Below, piece after piece: positions 20,317-28,652 of a stretch of 64,000 nucleotides of DNA. Position numbers and translations under genes: made by a program. Source of the stretch: Eikenella corrodens (GTDB lineage: Bacteria > Pseudomonadota > Gammaproteobacteria > Burkholderiales > Neisseriaceae); the NCBI RefSeq assembly GCF_003990355.1, contig NZ_CP034670.1, forward strand, positions 496,001-560,000. Reading direction: 5' to 3'. Numbering within the stretch: position 1 is the stretch's first letter; each line of letters opens with the position of its first letter. The notes under the pieces are model-generated. The model worked only from the letters and a program-made list of their open reading frames with translations. It did not search any database and was not told where the DNA came from.

Positions 20317-20716
20317 AATGAAATATCGCAAGCAGCATAAAGGTCGCAATACTGGTGTCGCTACTAATGGATACGATGTCAGCTTTGGTAATTTTGGTTT
20401 GAAGGCAATTGGCCGTGGCAGATTAACTGCTCGGCAGATTGAGGCAGCTCGACGTGCAATGACTCGTCATATTAAGCGTGGTGGGCGTATTTGGATTCGC
20501 GTGTTCCCAGATAAACCTATTACTGAAAAACCAATCCAAGTGCGTATGGGTGGCGGTAAAGGCTCTGTAGAGTATTATGTAGCTGAGATCAAGCCTGGCA
20601 AAGTGCTCTATGAAATGGATGGGGTATCAGAATCCTTGGCTAGAGAGGCGTTTGCTTTGGCAGCTGCAAAATTGCCTATACGTACAACATTTGTGTCCCG
20701 GCAGGTAGGTAAATGA
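20300..20716 (+). CDS. rplP: 50S ribosomal protein L16
   Basis: L16, 138 residues, organises the A site of the 50S subunit. MLQPVRMKYRKQHKGRN is the usual start. The ATG at 20300 is preferred because a strong AAGGAGGT lies 8 nt upstream, inside the end of rpsC; a GTG at 20291 in the same frame would overlap that site. Confidence 0.95.
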   Translation: MLQPVRMKYRKQHKGRNTGVATNGYDVSFGNFGLKAIGRGRLTARQIEAARRAMTRHIKRGGRIWIRVFPDKPITEKPIQVRMGGGKGSVEYYVAEIKPGKVLYEMDGVSESLAREAFALAAAKLPIRTTFVSRQVGK

Positions 20717-20913
20717 TGAAAATGAGTGATTTAAAAGACAAATCATTGGAGCAGCTGGAAGCTGATCTGGTTGGTTTGTTAAAGACGCAATTTAGTTTGC
20801 GTATGCAACATGCTACTGGCCAGCTAAGCAAGAATAGTGAGCTGAAGCGCGTTCGCCGTGATATTGCTCGCGTAAAAACCAAGTTAGCTGAGAAAGGGGT
20901 TGGCAATGAGTGA
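20716..20913 (+). CDS. rpmC: 50S ribosomal protein L29
   Basis: L29, 65 residues, is a two-helix protein near the tunnel exit. MKMSDLKDKSLEQLEADL and SELKRVRRDIARVKT are typical. Of three close ATGs (20713, 20716, 20722) the one at 20716 best matches the family; it directly overlaps the rplP stop. Confidence 0.92.
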   Translation: MKMSDLKDKSLEQLEADLVGLLKTQFSLRMQHATGQLSKNSELKRVRRDIARVKTKLAEKGVGNE

Positions 20914-21169
20914 TGCCAAAATTGTTCGAACTTTGCAAGGTAGGGTAATCAGCGATAAGATGGATAAAACGGTAACCGTCTTGATTGAGCGCAGAGTAAA
21001 ACATCCCTTGTATGGTAAGATTATCCAGCGATCCACTAAAATTCATGCTCATGATGAGCGAAATGAGTGTAGAGTGGGTGATGTGGTGGTAATTGCTGAG
21101 GGTCGCCCTTTATCCAAGACAAAGTCATGGGTTGTTCAAAGCCTGCTTGAGAGGTCTCAAGAAATTTAG
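20906..21169 (+). CDS. rpsQ: 30S ribosomal protein S17
   Basis: S17, 87 residues, is an early 16S rRNA binder with an OB-fold. LQGRVISDKMDKTVTV and HDERNECRVGDVV are typical. It overlaps rpmC by 8 bp and ends the S10 part of the cluster; a 193-bp gap follows. Confidence 0.95.
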   Translation: MSDAKIVRTLQGRVISDKMDKTVTVLIERRVKHPLYGKIIQRSTKIHAHDERNECRVGDVVVIAEGRPLSKTKSWVVQSLLERSQEI

Positions 21170-21362
21170 TTGTAATTTTGGTATTTTTGTAGGCGAGGTC
21201 TTGCAGTGGAAAAGAAAAGGCTGTAAACTCCTCGCCTTTCTGGCTCCTAGTTTCCTAGGAGTTTCTCCCTGTCGGGGCCAAAACTGATCTATTTGTTGGT
21301 AGATGTTGATCATCTATTTGCGATTGATGATAGGTTAAGTTGGTTTTAAAAAAGGTAATAAC
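21170..21362 (+). promoter_or_regulatory. structured gap between S10 and spc operons
   Basis: Three stems can form. Stem 1 pairs AGGCGAGG (21191-21198) with CCTCGCCT (21230-21237), with an inner TTGCAG/CTGTAA helix. Stem 3 is CTCCTAG (21244-21250) with CTAGGAG (21255-21261). Stem 2 pairs AAACTCCT (21225-21232) with AGGAGTTT (21257-21264) and excludes both others. Such mutually exclusive stems suggest transcript control between the two operons. A spc promoter may also lie here, but I cannot fix its boxes. Confidence 0.45.
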
Positions 21363-21731
21363 ATGATTCAGATGCAGACTATTTTGGATGTGGCTGATAA
21401 CTCTGGTGCTCGTCGCGTTATGTGCATTAAGGTGCTTGGTGGTTCTAAACGCCGTTATGCAAGCGTTGGTGATGTTATTAAGGTATCGGTTAAAGATGCG
21501 GCTCCACGTGGCCGGGTAAAAAAAGGTGATGTATATAATGCTGTTGTTGTTCGTACAGCTAAAGGTATTCGCCGTTCGGATGGTGCGTTAATTAAATTTG
21601 ATAACAATGCTGCTGTGCTGCTGAATGCTAAGCTTGAGCCCATGGGTACGCGTATTTTTGGGCCGGTAACGCGTGAGTTGCGTACTGAGCGATTTATGAA
21701 AATTGTTTCGTTGGCTCCTGAAGTGATCTGA
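21363..21731 (+). CDS. rplN: 50S ribosomal protein L14
   Basis: L14, 122 residues, lies at the subunit interface and bridges to 16S rRNA. MIQMQTILDVADNSGARRV and the ending RFMKIVSLAPEVI match the family. It is the first gene after the structured gap. Confidence 0.97.
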   Translation: MIQMQTILDVADNSGARRVMCIKVLGGSKRRYASVGDVIKVSVKDAAPRGRVKKGDVYNAVVVRTAKGIRRSDGALIKFDNNAAVLLNAKLEPMGTRIFGPVTRELRTERFMKIVSLAPEVI

Positions 21732-21742
21732 GAGATAAGATT

Positions 21743-22063
21743 ATGAGTAAAATTGTTAAGGGCGATCATGTTGTTGTTATCTCGGGTAGAGATAAGGGCA
21801 AGCAGGGGCAAGTTACCCGTTTGTTAGGTGATAAGGTGGTTGTTGAGGGTGTGAATCTTGTTAAGAGGCATCAGAAGCCTAACCCTATGCGTAATGTTGA
21901 AGGGGGTGTGGTTGTTAAGAATATGCCCATTCACATTTCAAACGTCGCTATTTATAACAAAGAGACGCAGAAAGCGGATCGAGTTGGCATTAAGTTGATC
22001 GATGATAATGGCAAGGTTAGACGTGTGAGAGTGTTTAAGTCTAACGGTGCTGAGTTGGCTTAA
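21743..22063 (+). CDS. rplX: 50S ribosomal protein L24
   Basis: L24, 106 residues, is an assembly initiator with an N-terminal KOW motif (IVKGDHVVVISGRDKGKQGQV). Normal length; in the spc order behind rplN. Confidence 0.96.
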   Translation: MSKIVKGDHVVVISGRDKGKQGQVTRLLGDKVVVEGVNLVKRHQKPNPMRNVEGGVVVKNMPIHISNVAIYNKETQKADRVGIKLIDDNGKVRRVRVFKSNGAELA

Positions 22064-22085
22064 GTTGAGCTAAGGAAATTTAGGT

Positions 22086-22625
22086 ATGGCACGGTTGAGA
22101 GAGTTTTATATTGAGACGGTTGTTCCTGCGTTAATGTCGCAGTTCGGGTATAAGTCCATCATGGAAGTTCCTCGTATTGAAAAAATAACATTAAATATGG
22201 GGGTTGGTGAAGCAGTTGCCGATAAGAAGGTGATGGAGCACGCTGTTAGCGATTTGGAGAAAATTGCTGGGCAGAAGCCTGTTGTTACTCTAGCTAGAAA
22301 ATCAATTGCTGGGTTTAAGATTCGTGATGACTATCCAGTTGGTTGTAAAGTTACTCTTCGCAAGGAGAGGATGTTTGAGTTTTTGGATAGATTGATTTCT
22401 GTGGCTTTACCGCGTGTTAGGGACTTTCGAGGGGTTAATGGTAAATCTTTTGATGGTCAAGGCAATTATAATATGGGTATTCGTGAGCAGATTATTTTTC
22501 CTGAGATTGAGTACGATAAGATTGATACACTTCGTGGGTTAAATATTACTATTACAACTACTGCAAAAACGGATGAAGAGGCAAGAGCATTGCTTTCGCT
22601 TTTTAAATTTCCATTTAAGGGATAA
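22086..22625 (+). CDS. rplE: 50S ribosomal protein L5
   Basis: L5, 179 residues, binds 5S rRNA and contacts the P-site tRNA. MARLREFYIETVVPALMSQF, GFKIRDDYPVGCKVTLR and FDGQGNYNMGIREQIIFPEI are typical. In E. coli the S8 repressor site lies at the start of this gene; I did not verify such a fold here. Confidence 0.97.
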   Translation: MARLREFYIETVVPALMSQFGYKSIMEVPRIEKITLNMGVGEAVADKKVMEHAVSDLEKIAGQKPVVTLARKSIAGFKIRDDYPVGCKVTLRKERMFEFLDRLISVALPRVRDFRGVNGKSFDGQGNYNMGIREQIIFPEIEYDKIDTLRGLNITITTTAKTDEEARALLSLFKFPFKG

Positions 22626-22627
22626 TC

Positions 22628-22933
22628 ATGGCAAAAAAAGCTCTTATTAATCGAGAAGCCAAACGCGTTGCGCTTGCGAAAAAGTATGCTGCGAAGAGGG
22701 CTGCAATTTTTGCAGTAATTAATGATGCTGGAGTAGGCGATCAAGAGCGCTTTGAAGCTCGTTTAAAACTGCAAGCTATTCCTCGGAATGCATCACCTGT
22801 TCGTCAAAGAAGGCGCTGTGCTTTGACGGGGCGACCACGTGGCACCTTCCGTAAGTTTGGCTTGGGGCGTACTAAGATTCGTGAAATTGCGATGCGTGGT
22901 GAGATTCCTGGTGTTATTAAGGCAAGCTGGTAA
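22628..22933 (+). CDS. rpsN: 30S ribosomal protein S14
   Basis: S14, 101 residues, is the long, zinc-free form: no CxxC pairs are present. RNASPVRQRRRCALTGRPRG and RKFGLGRTKIREIA are typical. It lies 2 bp after rplE, so the two are translated together. Confidence 0.96.
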   Translation: MAKKALINREAKRVALAKKYAAKRAAIFAVINDAGVGDQERFEARLKLQAIPRNASPVRQRRRCALTGRPRGTFRKFGLGRTKIREIAMRGEIPGVIKASW

Positions 22934-22950
22934 ATTTAAGGATAATAGTA

Positions 22951-23343
22951 ATGAGTATGCATGATCCTATTTCTGATATGCTGACTCGCATTCGTAATGC
23001 GCAGCGTGCAAATAAAGCTTCCGTTGCTATGCCTTCTTCTAAGGTGAAATGTGCAATTGCTAAAGTTCTGCAGGAGGAAGGGTATATTGATGGCTTTTCG
23101 GTGTCTTCTGGTGTGAAGCCTATTTTGGAAATTCGGTTGAAATATTACCTAGGAAACCCGGTAATTGAGCAAATAAAGCGAGTTTCTCGTCCTGGCTTAA
23201 GAGTATATAAGGGTGCAGATTCCATTCCGCGAGTTATGAATGGATTGGGTATTGCTATCGTTAGTACATCCAAGGGTGTAATGACTGGGCATAAGGCTCT
23301 TGCTGCAGGTGTAGGTGGTGAGTTGTTATGCATTGTGGCTTAA
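22951..23343 (+). CDS. rpsH: 30S ribosomal protein S8
   Basis: S8, 130 residues, binds the central domain of 16S rRNA and represses the spc operon in E. coli. MSMHDPISDMLTRIRNAQ and STSKGVMTGHKA are typical of Neisseriaceae S8. Confidence 0.97.
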   Translation: MSMHDPISDMLTRIRNAQRANKASVAMPSSKVKCAIAKVLQEEGYIDGFSVSSGVKPILEIRLKYYLGNPVIEQIKRVSRPGLRVYKGADSIPRVMNGLGIAIVSTSKGVMTGHKALAAGVGGELLCIVA

Positions 23344-23376
23344 CTTTAAGTGGACAATTAAGGAGCTTTATTTAAA

Positions 23377-23910
23377 ATGTCTCGTATAGCAAAAAATCCA
23401 GTACATATCCCTGCTGGTCTTGAAGTTGAGCTTGGGGCTGGCGAGCTGGTAATAAAGAATAAAAGTGACAAGTTGAGTGTTGCTGTACCAAGTAGCATTT
23501 CAGTTCAGTTTGCTGATGGACAGTTGGCATTTTCTGCTGTTGCTAATACTAAAGAAGCAGATGCAATGTCAGGCACTATTCGGGCGATTGCGGCCAACAT
23601 GGTTAAAGGGCTGGCTGAAGGCTTTGAGAGAAGGTTGCAGTTGGTTGGTGTTGGGTATCGTGCGCAGGCTCAGGGCTCTGCCTTAAATCTCTCTTTAGGT
23701 TTCTCTCATCCTGTTGTTTATGATATGCCGGAAGGTGTTTCCGTTCAAACACCGTCTCCTACGGAAATAGTGCTGAAAGGTGCTAATAAGCAAATTGTAG
23801 GGCAGGTGGCAGCTGAAATTCGTGGTTTTCGACCACCTGAGCCTTATAAAGGCAAGGGTGTACGCTATTTGGATGAAGTAGTGGTTTTGAAAGAAGCAAA
23901 GAAAAAATAG
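23377..23910 (+). CDS. rplF: 50S ribosomal protein L6
   Basis: L6, 177 residues, lies near the factor-binding centre. It has two copies of the L6 fold; the second ends in RPPEPYKGKGVRYLDE, the family signature. Confidence 0.97.
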   Translation: MSRIAKNPVHIPAGLEVELGAGELVIKNKSDKLSVAVPSSISVQFADGQLAFSAVANTKEADAMSGTIRAIAANMVKGLAEGFERRLQLVGVGYRAQAQGSALNLSLGFSHPVVYDMPEGVSVQTPSPTEIVLKGANKQIVGQVAAEIRGFRPPEPYKGKGVRYLDEVVVLKEAKKK

Positions 23911-23926
23911 CTAAGGAATTGCATTC

Positions 23927-24283
23927 ATGGATAAGTATACTAGAAGAGCTCGTCGTGCACATAAGGCACGTGCACGCATAAAACAGCTTGGAGAGATTAG
24001 GCTGTGTGTATTTCGAAGCAATAACCATATTTACGCGCAGATAATTGATGCGAGTGGGAGTGCTGTTTTGTCTCAGGCTTCCACGCTAGAGTCAGAGGTA
24101 AGGAAAAGCTTAGGCTGCTCATGCAGTAATGTTCAAGCGGCGTCTTTAGTAGGTAAAAGAATCGCGGAAAAAGCTAAAGCATTGGGTATCGAAAGAGTTG
24201 CTTTTGATAGATCTGGTTTTCAGTATCATGGGCGTGTTAAAGCATTGGCAGAGGCCGCTCGTGAAAATGGCTTGAATTTTTAG
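23927..24283 (+). CDS. rplR: 50S ribosomal protein L18
   Basis: L18, 118 residues, binds 5S rRNA together with L5 and L25. The basic N-terminus (RRARRAHKARARIK) and the ending FDRSGFQYHGRVKALAEAAREN are typical. Confidence 0.96.
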   Translation: MDKYTRRARRAHKARARIKQLGEIRLCVFRSNNHIYAQIIDASGSAVLSQASTLESEVRKSLGCSCSNVQAASLVGKRIAEKAKALGIERVAFDRSGFQYHGRVKALAEAARENGLNF

Positions 24284-24313
24284 GAAAATAGTTACAGAGT
24301 TGAGGATCGGCTA

Positions 24314-24820
24314 ATGGCAAAGCAAGATGTTGAAGAACGTAATGACGGCTTGATTGAAAAAATGGTTGCCGTTAATCGTGTCACCAAGGTGGTTAAGGGT
24401 GGCCGAATTATGGCGTTTTCAGCGCTGACAGTGGTTGGTGATGGCGATGGCCGTATTGGAATGGGTAAGGGTAAATCTAAAGAAGTGCCCGTTGCAGTTC
24501 AGAAAGCTATGGATCAGGCTAGACGTTCAATGATCAAGGTGTCGTTGAATAATGGGACTATTCACCATGAGGTGGTTGGTAAACATGGTGCTACAAAGGT
24601 GTTTATGCAACCTGCAAAAGAAGGTAGTGGTGTAAAGGCTGGTGGCCCAATGCGATTAATTTTTGAAGCAATGGGTGTTCATAATATTTCTGCAAAAGTA
24701 CATGGTTCTACTAATCCATATAATATCGTTCGAGCTACTTTAGATGGCTTGGCAAAATTATATACTCCAAGTGAGGTAGCAGCTAAGCGCGGTATATCTG
24801 TGGAAGAGTTAGGGGTTTAA
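24314..24820 (+). CDS. rpsE: 30S ribosomal protein S5
   Basis: S5, 168 residues, is a fidelity protein near the decoding site. It has the dsRNA-binding-like domain (LIEKMVAVNRVTKVVKGGRI) and the glycine-rich loop VVGDGDGRIGMGKGKSKEV. Confidence 0.97.
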   Translation: MAKQDVEERNDGLIEKMVAVNRVTKVVKGGRIMAFSALTVVGDGDGRIGMGKGKSKEVPVAVQKAMDQARRSMIKVSLNNGTIHHEVVGKHGATKVFMQPAKEGSGVKAGGPMRLIFEAMGVHNISAKVHGSTNPYNIVRATLDGLAKLYTPSEVAAKRGISVEELGV

Positions 24821-24822
24821 TG

Positions 24823-25008
24823 ATGGGTACGCAAAAGACAATTACTGTAACGCTTATTAAGAGCCTGATTGGTACGGTTGAGTCTCATCGACAGTGTGTT
24901 CGGGGTTTGGGTTTGCGCCATCGGCATCATTCAGTTGAAGTGCTGGATACTCCTGAAAATCGTGGAATGATTAATAAAGTAAGTTATCTCTTGAAGGTTG
25001 GGAGCTGA
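24823..25008 (+). CDS. rpmD: 50S ribosomal protein L30
   Basis: L30, 61 residues. TITVTLIKSLIGTVESHRQCVRGLGLR and DTPENRGMINKVSYLLKV match the family. Two adjacent ATGs (24820 and 24823) are possible; the second gives the usual N-terminus and lies 2 bp after the rpsE stop. Confidence 0.94.
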   Translation: MGTQKTITVTLIKSLIGTVESHRQCVRGLGLRHRHHSVEVLDTPENRGMINKVSYLLKVGS

Positions 25009-25010
25009 TT

Positions 25011-25451
25011 ATGTTTTTGAATACAATTCAACCATCTGTAGGCTCTTTCTATGTTAAGCGTCGTGTTGGGCGTGGCATTGGTAGTGGTCTTGGTAAGACA
25101 TGTGGTCGTGGACATAAGGGGCAAAAAAGCCGTGCTGGTGGATTTCATAAGGTTGGTTTCGAAGGTGGTCAGATGCCTCTCCAGCGTCGCCTTCCTAAGA
25201 GAGGTTTTAAGCCAATCTCTTCTTTGAAGACTGCTGTTATTACCCTTTCTGACTTGAATAAAGTAAGTGGTAAAGAGGTTGATATCCTGACATTAAAACA
25301 AAATGGTCTATTAAACTCTGGGGTAAACTCAGTTAAGGTGATTGCTACTGGGTCTATTGCTAAAGCACTTACTGTCCATAGCGACATTAAGGTTACAAAA
25401 GGTGCTCAGGCAGCTATTGCAGCTGTTGGTGGAGTTGTAGAATTGTCTTGA
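25011..25451 (+). CDS. rplO: 50S ribosomal protein L15
   Basis: L15, 146 residues, is a late assembly protein. Its Gly-, Lys- and Arg-rich N-terminal half (RGIGSGLGKTCGRGHKGQKS) runs into the 23S core and the C-terminal half is globular. An AT-rich perfect palindrome, CTTGATATTTTT on each side of one T (25447-25471), begins at the stop codon. Confidence 0.96.
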   Translation: MFLNTIQPSVGSFYVKRRVGRGIGSGLGKTCGRGHKGQKSRAGGFHKVGFEGGQMPLQRRLPKRGFKPISSLKTAVITLSDLNKVSGKEVDILTLKQNGLLNSGVNSVKVIATGSIAKALTVHSDIKVTKGAQAAIAAVGGVVELS

Positions 25452-25500
25452 TATTTTTTAAAAATATCAAGCGGTAGCTGTAATTAGGAATTTAGCAAGA

Positions 25501-26772
25501 ATGAATGATTTAAGAAGACGCCTATTGTTTTTGCTTGGGGCTCTTATCGTCTTTAGGGTAGGGGCTCATATTCCTGTGCCTGGAGTCAATGCCGCAGCAC
25601 TCGCTAATAGTTTTAAGGAAGGTAACGCTGGTATTTTGGGAATGCTTAATCTCTTTTCGGGAGGTTCTTTAGAGAGGTTTAGTATTTTTGCCATAGGAAT
25701 TATGCCATATATTTCAGCATCTATTATTATCCAGCTAGTTGCTGAGGTGCTTCCATCATTAAAAGCCTTGAAAAAGGAAGGTGAAGCGGGACGTCGAACT
25801 TTGACCAAATATACTCGTTGGGGAACTTTGTTGGTTGCGGTAGTGCAAGCATCTACGGCAGCAGCATTTGTTTATCAACAGCCGGATCTAGTGGTAATTG
25901 GGCGGACAGAGTTTTATATTTCTACAATTACATGTCTGGTGACCGGTACCATGTTCTTGATGTGGCTTGGGGAGCAGATGACTGAACGTGGTATTGGCAA
26001 TGGGGTTTCACTATTGATTACAGCAGGCATTGTGGCGGCTCTCCCTAGTGCGGTTAGTAACTTGTTAAATCTAGCAATTACCGGTACTGGTGGCTACGGG
26101 ACGATTCTTTTTGTATTGTTTGGTGGGTTGTGCCTGATTTATATCGTTGTTTATATTGAGAGTGCTCAGCGTAAGATTCCTATTCATTATGCGCGTCGAC
26201 AAATCGGGAACCGAATTGTACAAGGGCAAAAAACCCATTTGCCATTTAAAATAAATATGGCGGGCGTGATTCCTCCGATTTTTGCATCTAGCGTGATTTT
26301 GTTCCCGTCACAGATTATTGGGTGGTTGGATAAAAGAGTGGATGGTAATGCGTTTGTTGATTTTATCTCTGCTAACCTTTCCCCAGGTAAATCTTTATAT
26401 TTGGTAGTATTTGCAGCAGCCATAATTTTCTTCTGCTATTTTTATACTGCACTAGTATTTAGTCCAAGAGAGATGGCTGAGAATTTAAAGAAGAGCGGGG
26501 CTTTTGTCCCAGGCATCCGACCAGGTGAGCAAACTTCAAATTATTTGGAAAAAGTAGTTATGCGCCTTACCTTCTTTGGTGCGTTGTATATAACTATTAT
26601 TTGCTTGATTCCAGAGTTTGTTACAGGAGTGCTAGGTATCCCATTTCATTTGGGTGGGACATCCCTTCTTATTTTAGTTGTTGTTACTATGGACTTTGGT
26701 AGTCAAGTTGCCTCCTACCGTATGAATCAACAGTATGAGCATTTGATGAGGAAGAGGTCAGCTAAGAAGTAA
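25501..26772 (+). CDS. secY: preprotein translocase subunit SecY
   Basis: The 423-residue channel subunit of SecYEG, with ten membrane segments; the plug-side start (LLFLLGALIVFRVGAHIPVPGVNA) and the cytoplasmic loops MAENLKKSGAFVPGIRPGEQT are typical. The N-terminus is about 13 residues shorter than in most relatives, which begin before a GLSKFGDLKKR-like stretch. The codons just upstream of the ATG, in frame, read NLAR and continue that likeness, but no start codon lies there. An AGGA lies 11 nt before the ATG. Confidence 0.94.
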   Translation: MNDLRRRLLFLLGALIVFRVGAHIPVPGVNAAALANSFKEGNAGILGMLNLFSGGSLERFSIFAIGIMPYISASIIIQLVAEVLPSLKALKKEGEAGRRTLTKYTRWGTLLVAVVQASTAAAFVYQQPDLVVIGRTEFYISTITCLVTGTMFLMWLGEQMTERGIGNGVSLLITAGIVAALPSAVSNLLNLAITGTGGYGTILFVLFGGLCLIYIVVYIESAQRKIPIHYARRQIGNRIVQGQKTHLPFKINMAGVIPPIFASSVILFPSQIIGWLDKRVDGNAFVDFISANLSPGKSLYLVVFAAAIIFFCYFYTALVFSPREMAENLKKSGAFVPGIRPGEQTSNYLEKVVMRLTFFGALYITIICLIPEFVTGVLGIPFHLGGTSLLILVVVTMDFGSQVASYRMNQQYEHLMRKRSAKK

Positions 26773-26797
26773 TTGTACTCTGTAAGTAAAAGAGATT

Positions 26798-27016
26798 ATG
26801 GCTAAAGAAGATACTATACAGATGCAGGGCGAGGTGTTGGAAACTTTGCCTAATGCAACTTTTAAGATTAAACTGGAAAATGGCCATGAAGTATTAGGGC
26901 ATATTTCTGGAAAGATGCGGATGCACTATATCCGGATTTCACCTGGTGATAAGGTTACTGTAGAAATGACGCCTTATGACTTATCCCGTGCTCGTATCGT
27001 TTTTCGAGCTCGTTAA
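26798..27016 (+). CDS. infA: translation initiation factor IF-1
   Basis: IF-1, 72 residues, is an OB-fold protein that covers the A site during initiation. KEDTIQMQGEVLETLPNATF and ISGKMRMHYIRISPGDKV are typical. It lies between secY and rpmJ, as in many betaproteobacteria. Confidence 0.97.
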   Translation: MAKEDTIQMQGEVLETLPNATFKIKLENGHEVLGHISGKMRMHYIRISPGDKVTVEMTPYDLSRARIVFRAR

Positions 27017-27036
27017 ATTATGAAAAAGGAAAATAA

Positions 27037-27150
27037 ATGCGTGTTCAACCATCGGTAAAGAAAATTTGTCGCAATTGTAAGGTTATTCGTCGCAATCGCG
27101 TTGTGAGGGTGATCTGCACAGATCCACGTCATAAACAGCGACAAGGCTAA
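27037..27150 (+). CDS. rpmJ: 50S ribosomal protein L36
   Basis: L36, 37 residues: MRVQPSVKKICRNCKVI and so on to RHKQRQG. Cys11, Cys14, Cys27 and His32 form the zinc ribbon of the zinc-binding (C+) type. It is preceded by AAAGGAAA, 6 nt before the ATG. Confidence 0.97.
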   Translation: MRVQPSVKKICRNCKVIRRNRVVRVICTDPRHKQRQG

Positions 27151-27210
27151 TTGGTTTTAAAATAAAATATGCTATATTTTTGTAGCTTTTCGTCTTAAAG
27201 GAAACGAAGA

Positions 27211-27576
27211 ATGGCTCGTGTTGCAGGAGTGAATATTCCTAATAATGCCCATGTTGTAATTGGTTTGCAGGCGATTTACGGTATTGGTGCAAGTCGTGCA
27301 AAATTGATTTGTAGTAATGCAGCTATTGCCCCTGATACTAAGGTAAAGGATTTAACAGAAGGACAGTTGGATGCTTTACGTGAGCAGGTTGCGCAATATG
27401 AAGTGGAAGGCGATTTGCGCCGAGAAATTACTATGAGTATCAAGCGATTAATCGATATGGGTTGCTATCGTGGTTTTCGTCACCGCCGTGGCTTGCCATG
27501 TCGCGGGCAGCGTACTAGGACTAATGCACGTACCAGAAAAGGCCCTCGTAAGGCAATTGCAGGCAAAAAAGGTTAG
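27211..27576 (+). CDS. rpsM: 30S ribosomal protein S13
   Basis: S13, 121 residues, sits in the 30S head and touches the P-site tRNA. MARVAGVNIPNNAHVVIGLQAIYGIG has the helix-hairpin motif, and the basic tail ends in ARTRKGPRKAIAGKKG. It starts the alpha operon part, 60 bp after rpmJ, with AAAGGAAACG before the ATG. Confidence 0.97.
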   Translation: MARVAGVNIPNNAHVVIGLQAIYGIGASRAKLICSNAAIAPDTKVKDLTEGQLDALREQVAQYEVEGDLRREITMSIKRLIDMGCYRGFRHRRGLPCRGQRTRTNARTRKGPRKAIAGKKG

Positions 27577-27589
27577 GAGATTAAGTTAA

Positions 27590-27985
27590 ATGGCTAAAGC
27601 AACTACAGCTGCGCGTACGCGTAAAAAAGTACGGAAAGTAGTGAATGATGGTATTGTGCATATTCATGCCTCTTTTAATAATACTATCATTACAATCACT
27701 GATCGACAGGGTAATGTTCTGTCTTGGGCTACGTCTGGTGGTGCGGGATTTAAAGGATCTCGTAAAAGTACCCCCTTTGCCGCTCAGGTAGCTGCAGAAG
27801 CTGCTGGTAAGGCTGCGCAGGAGTACGGTGTGAAGAATTTGGAAGTTCGCATTAAAGGGCCAGGGCCAGGTCGAGAGTCTTCTGTTCGCTCTCTAAATGC
27901 TATTGGCTTTAAGATTGTAAGTATTACTGATGTTACTCCATTGCCTCATAATGGATGTCGTCCACCTAAAAAACGTCGTATTTAA
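27590..27985 (+). CDS. rpsK: 30S ribosomal protein S11
   Basis: S11, 131 residues, lies on the platform next to the E-site mRNA. VHIHASFNNTIITITDRQGN and the ending DVTPLPHNGCRPPKKRRI are typical. Confidence 0.97.
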   Translation: MAKATTAARTRKKVRKVVNDGIVHIHASFNNTIITITDRQGNVLSWATSGGAGFKGSRKSTPFAAQVAAEAAGKAAQEYGVKNLEVRIKGPGPGRESSVRSLNAIGFKIVSITDVTPLPHNGCRPPKKRRI

Positions 27986-28002
27986 TCTGGAGTAATTAAC
28001 TT

Positions 28003-28623
28003 ATGGCACGTTATATTGGCCCTAAATGCAAATTAGCTCGTCGAGAAGGTAGCGATCTTTTTTTGAAAAGCGCGCGCCGTTCTATTGAATCAAAATGTAA
28101 ACTCGAAAATGCTCCTGGTCAGCACGGTGCGAGAAGGGGCCGTTTGTCTGATTATGGTATCCAACTGCGCGAAAAACAAAAAATCCGCAGGTTGTATGGT
28201 GTGTTAGAGAGACAGTTCCGCCGTTATTTTGCAGAAGCTTCGCGCCGTAAAGGTGCTACTGGTGAGCTATTGTTACAACTGCTTGAATCACGGTTGGATA
28301 ACGTAGTATATCGTATGGGTTTTGGTTCTACTCGTGCCGAAGCTCGTCAGTTGGTGTCCCATAAGGCAATTTTGGTAAATGGTGAGGTAGTTAATATCCC
28401 ATCTTTCCAAGTAAAGGCTGGAGATACTGTTTCTGTTAGGGAAAAAGCTAAGAAGCAGGTTCGCATTCAGGAATCATTGCAGTTAGCTACTCAAATTGGC
28501 TTGCCAAGTTGGGTTTCTGTGGATGCTGAGAAACAAGAGGGTGTATTTAGGAATATGCCTGATCGTGTTGACTTGTATAGTGATATTAACGAACAGTTAG
28601 TGGTTGAGTTCTACTCAAAATAA
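28003..28623 (+). CDS. rpsD: 30S ribosomal protein S4
   Basis: S4, 206 residues, is a primary 16S rRNA binder and in E. coli the translational repressor of the alpha operon. MARYIGPKCKLARREG, the S4 RNA-binding domain (LLESRLDNVVYRMGFGSTRAEARQLVSH) and the ending EQLVVEFYSK are all normal. Confidence 0.97.
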   Translation: MARYIGPKCKLARREGSDLFLKSARRSIESKCKLENAPGQHGARRGRLSDYGIQLREKQKIRRLYGVLERQFRRYFAEASRRKGATGELLLQLLESRLDNVVYRMGFGSTRAEARQLVSHKAILVNGEVVNIPSFQVKAGDTVSVREKAKKQVRIQESLQLATQIGLPSWVSVDAEKQEGVFRNMPDRVDLYSDINEQLVVEFYSK

Positions 28624-28652
28624 TTTCATTGGCTCAAAAAAGGGGCAGTTAA

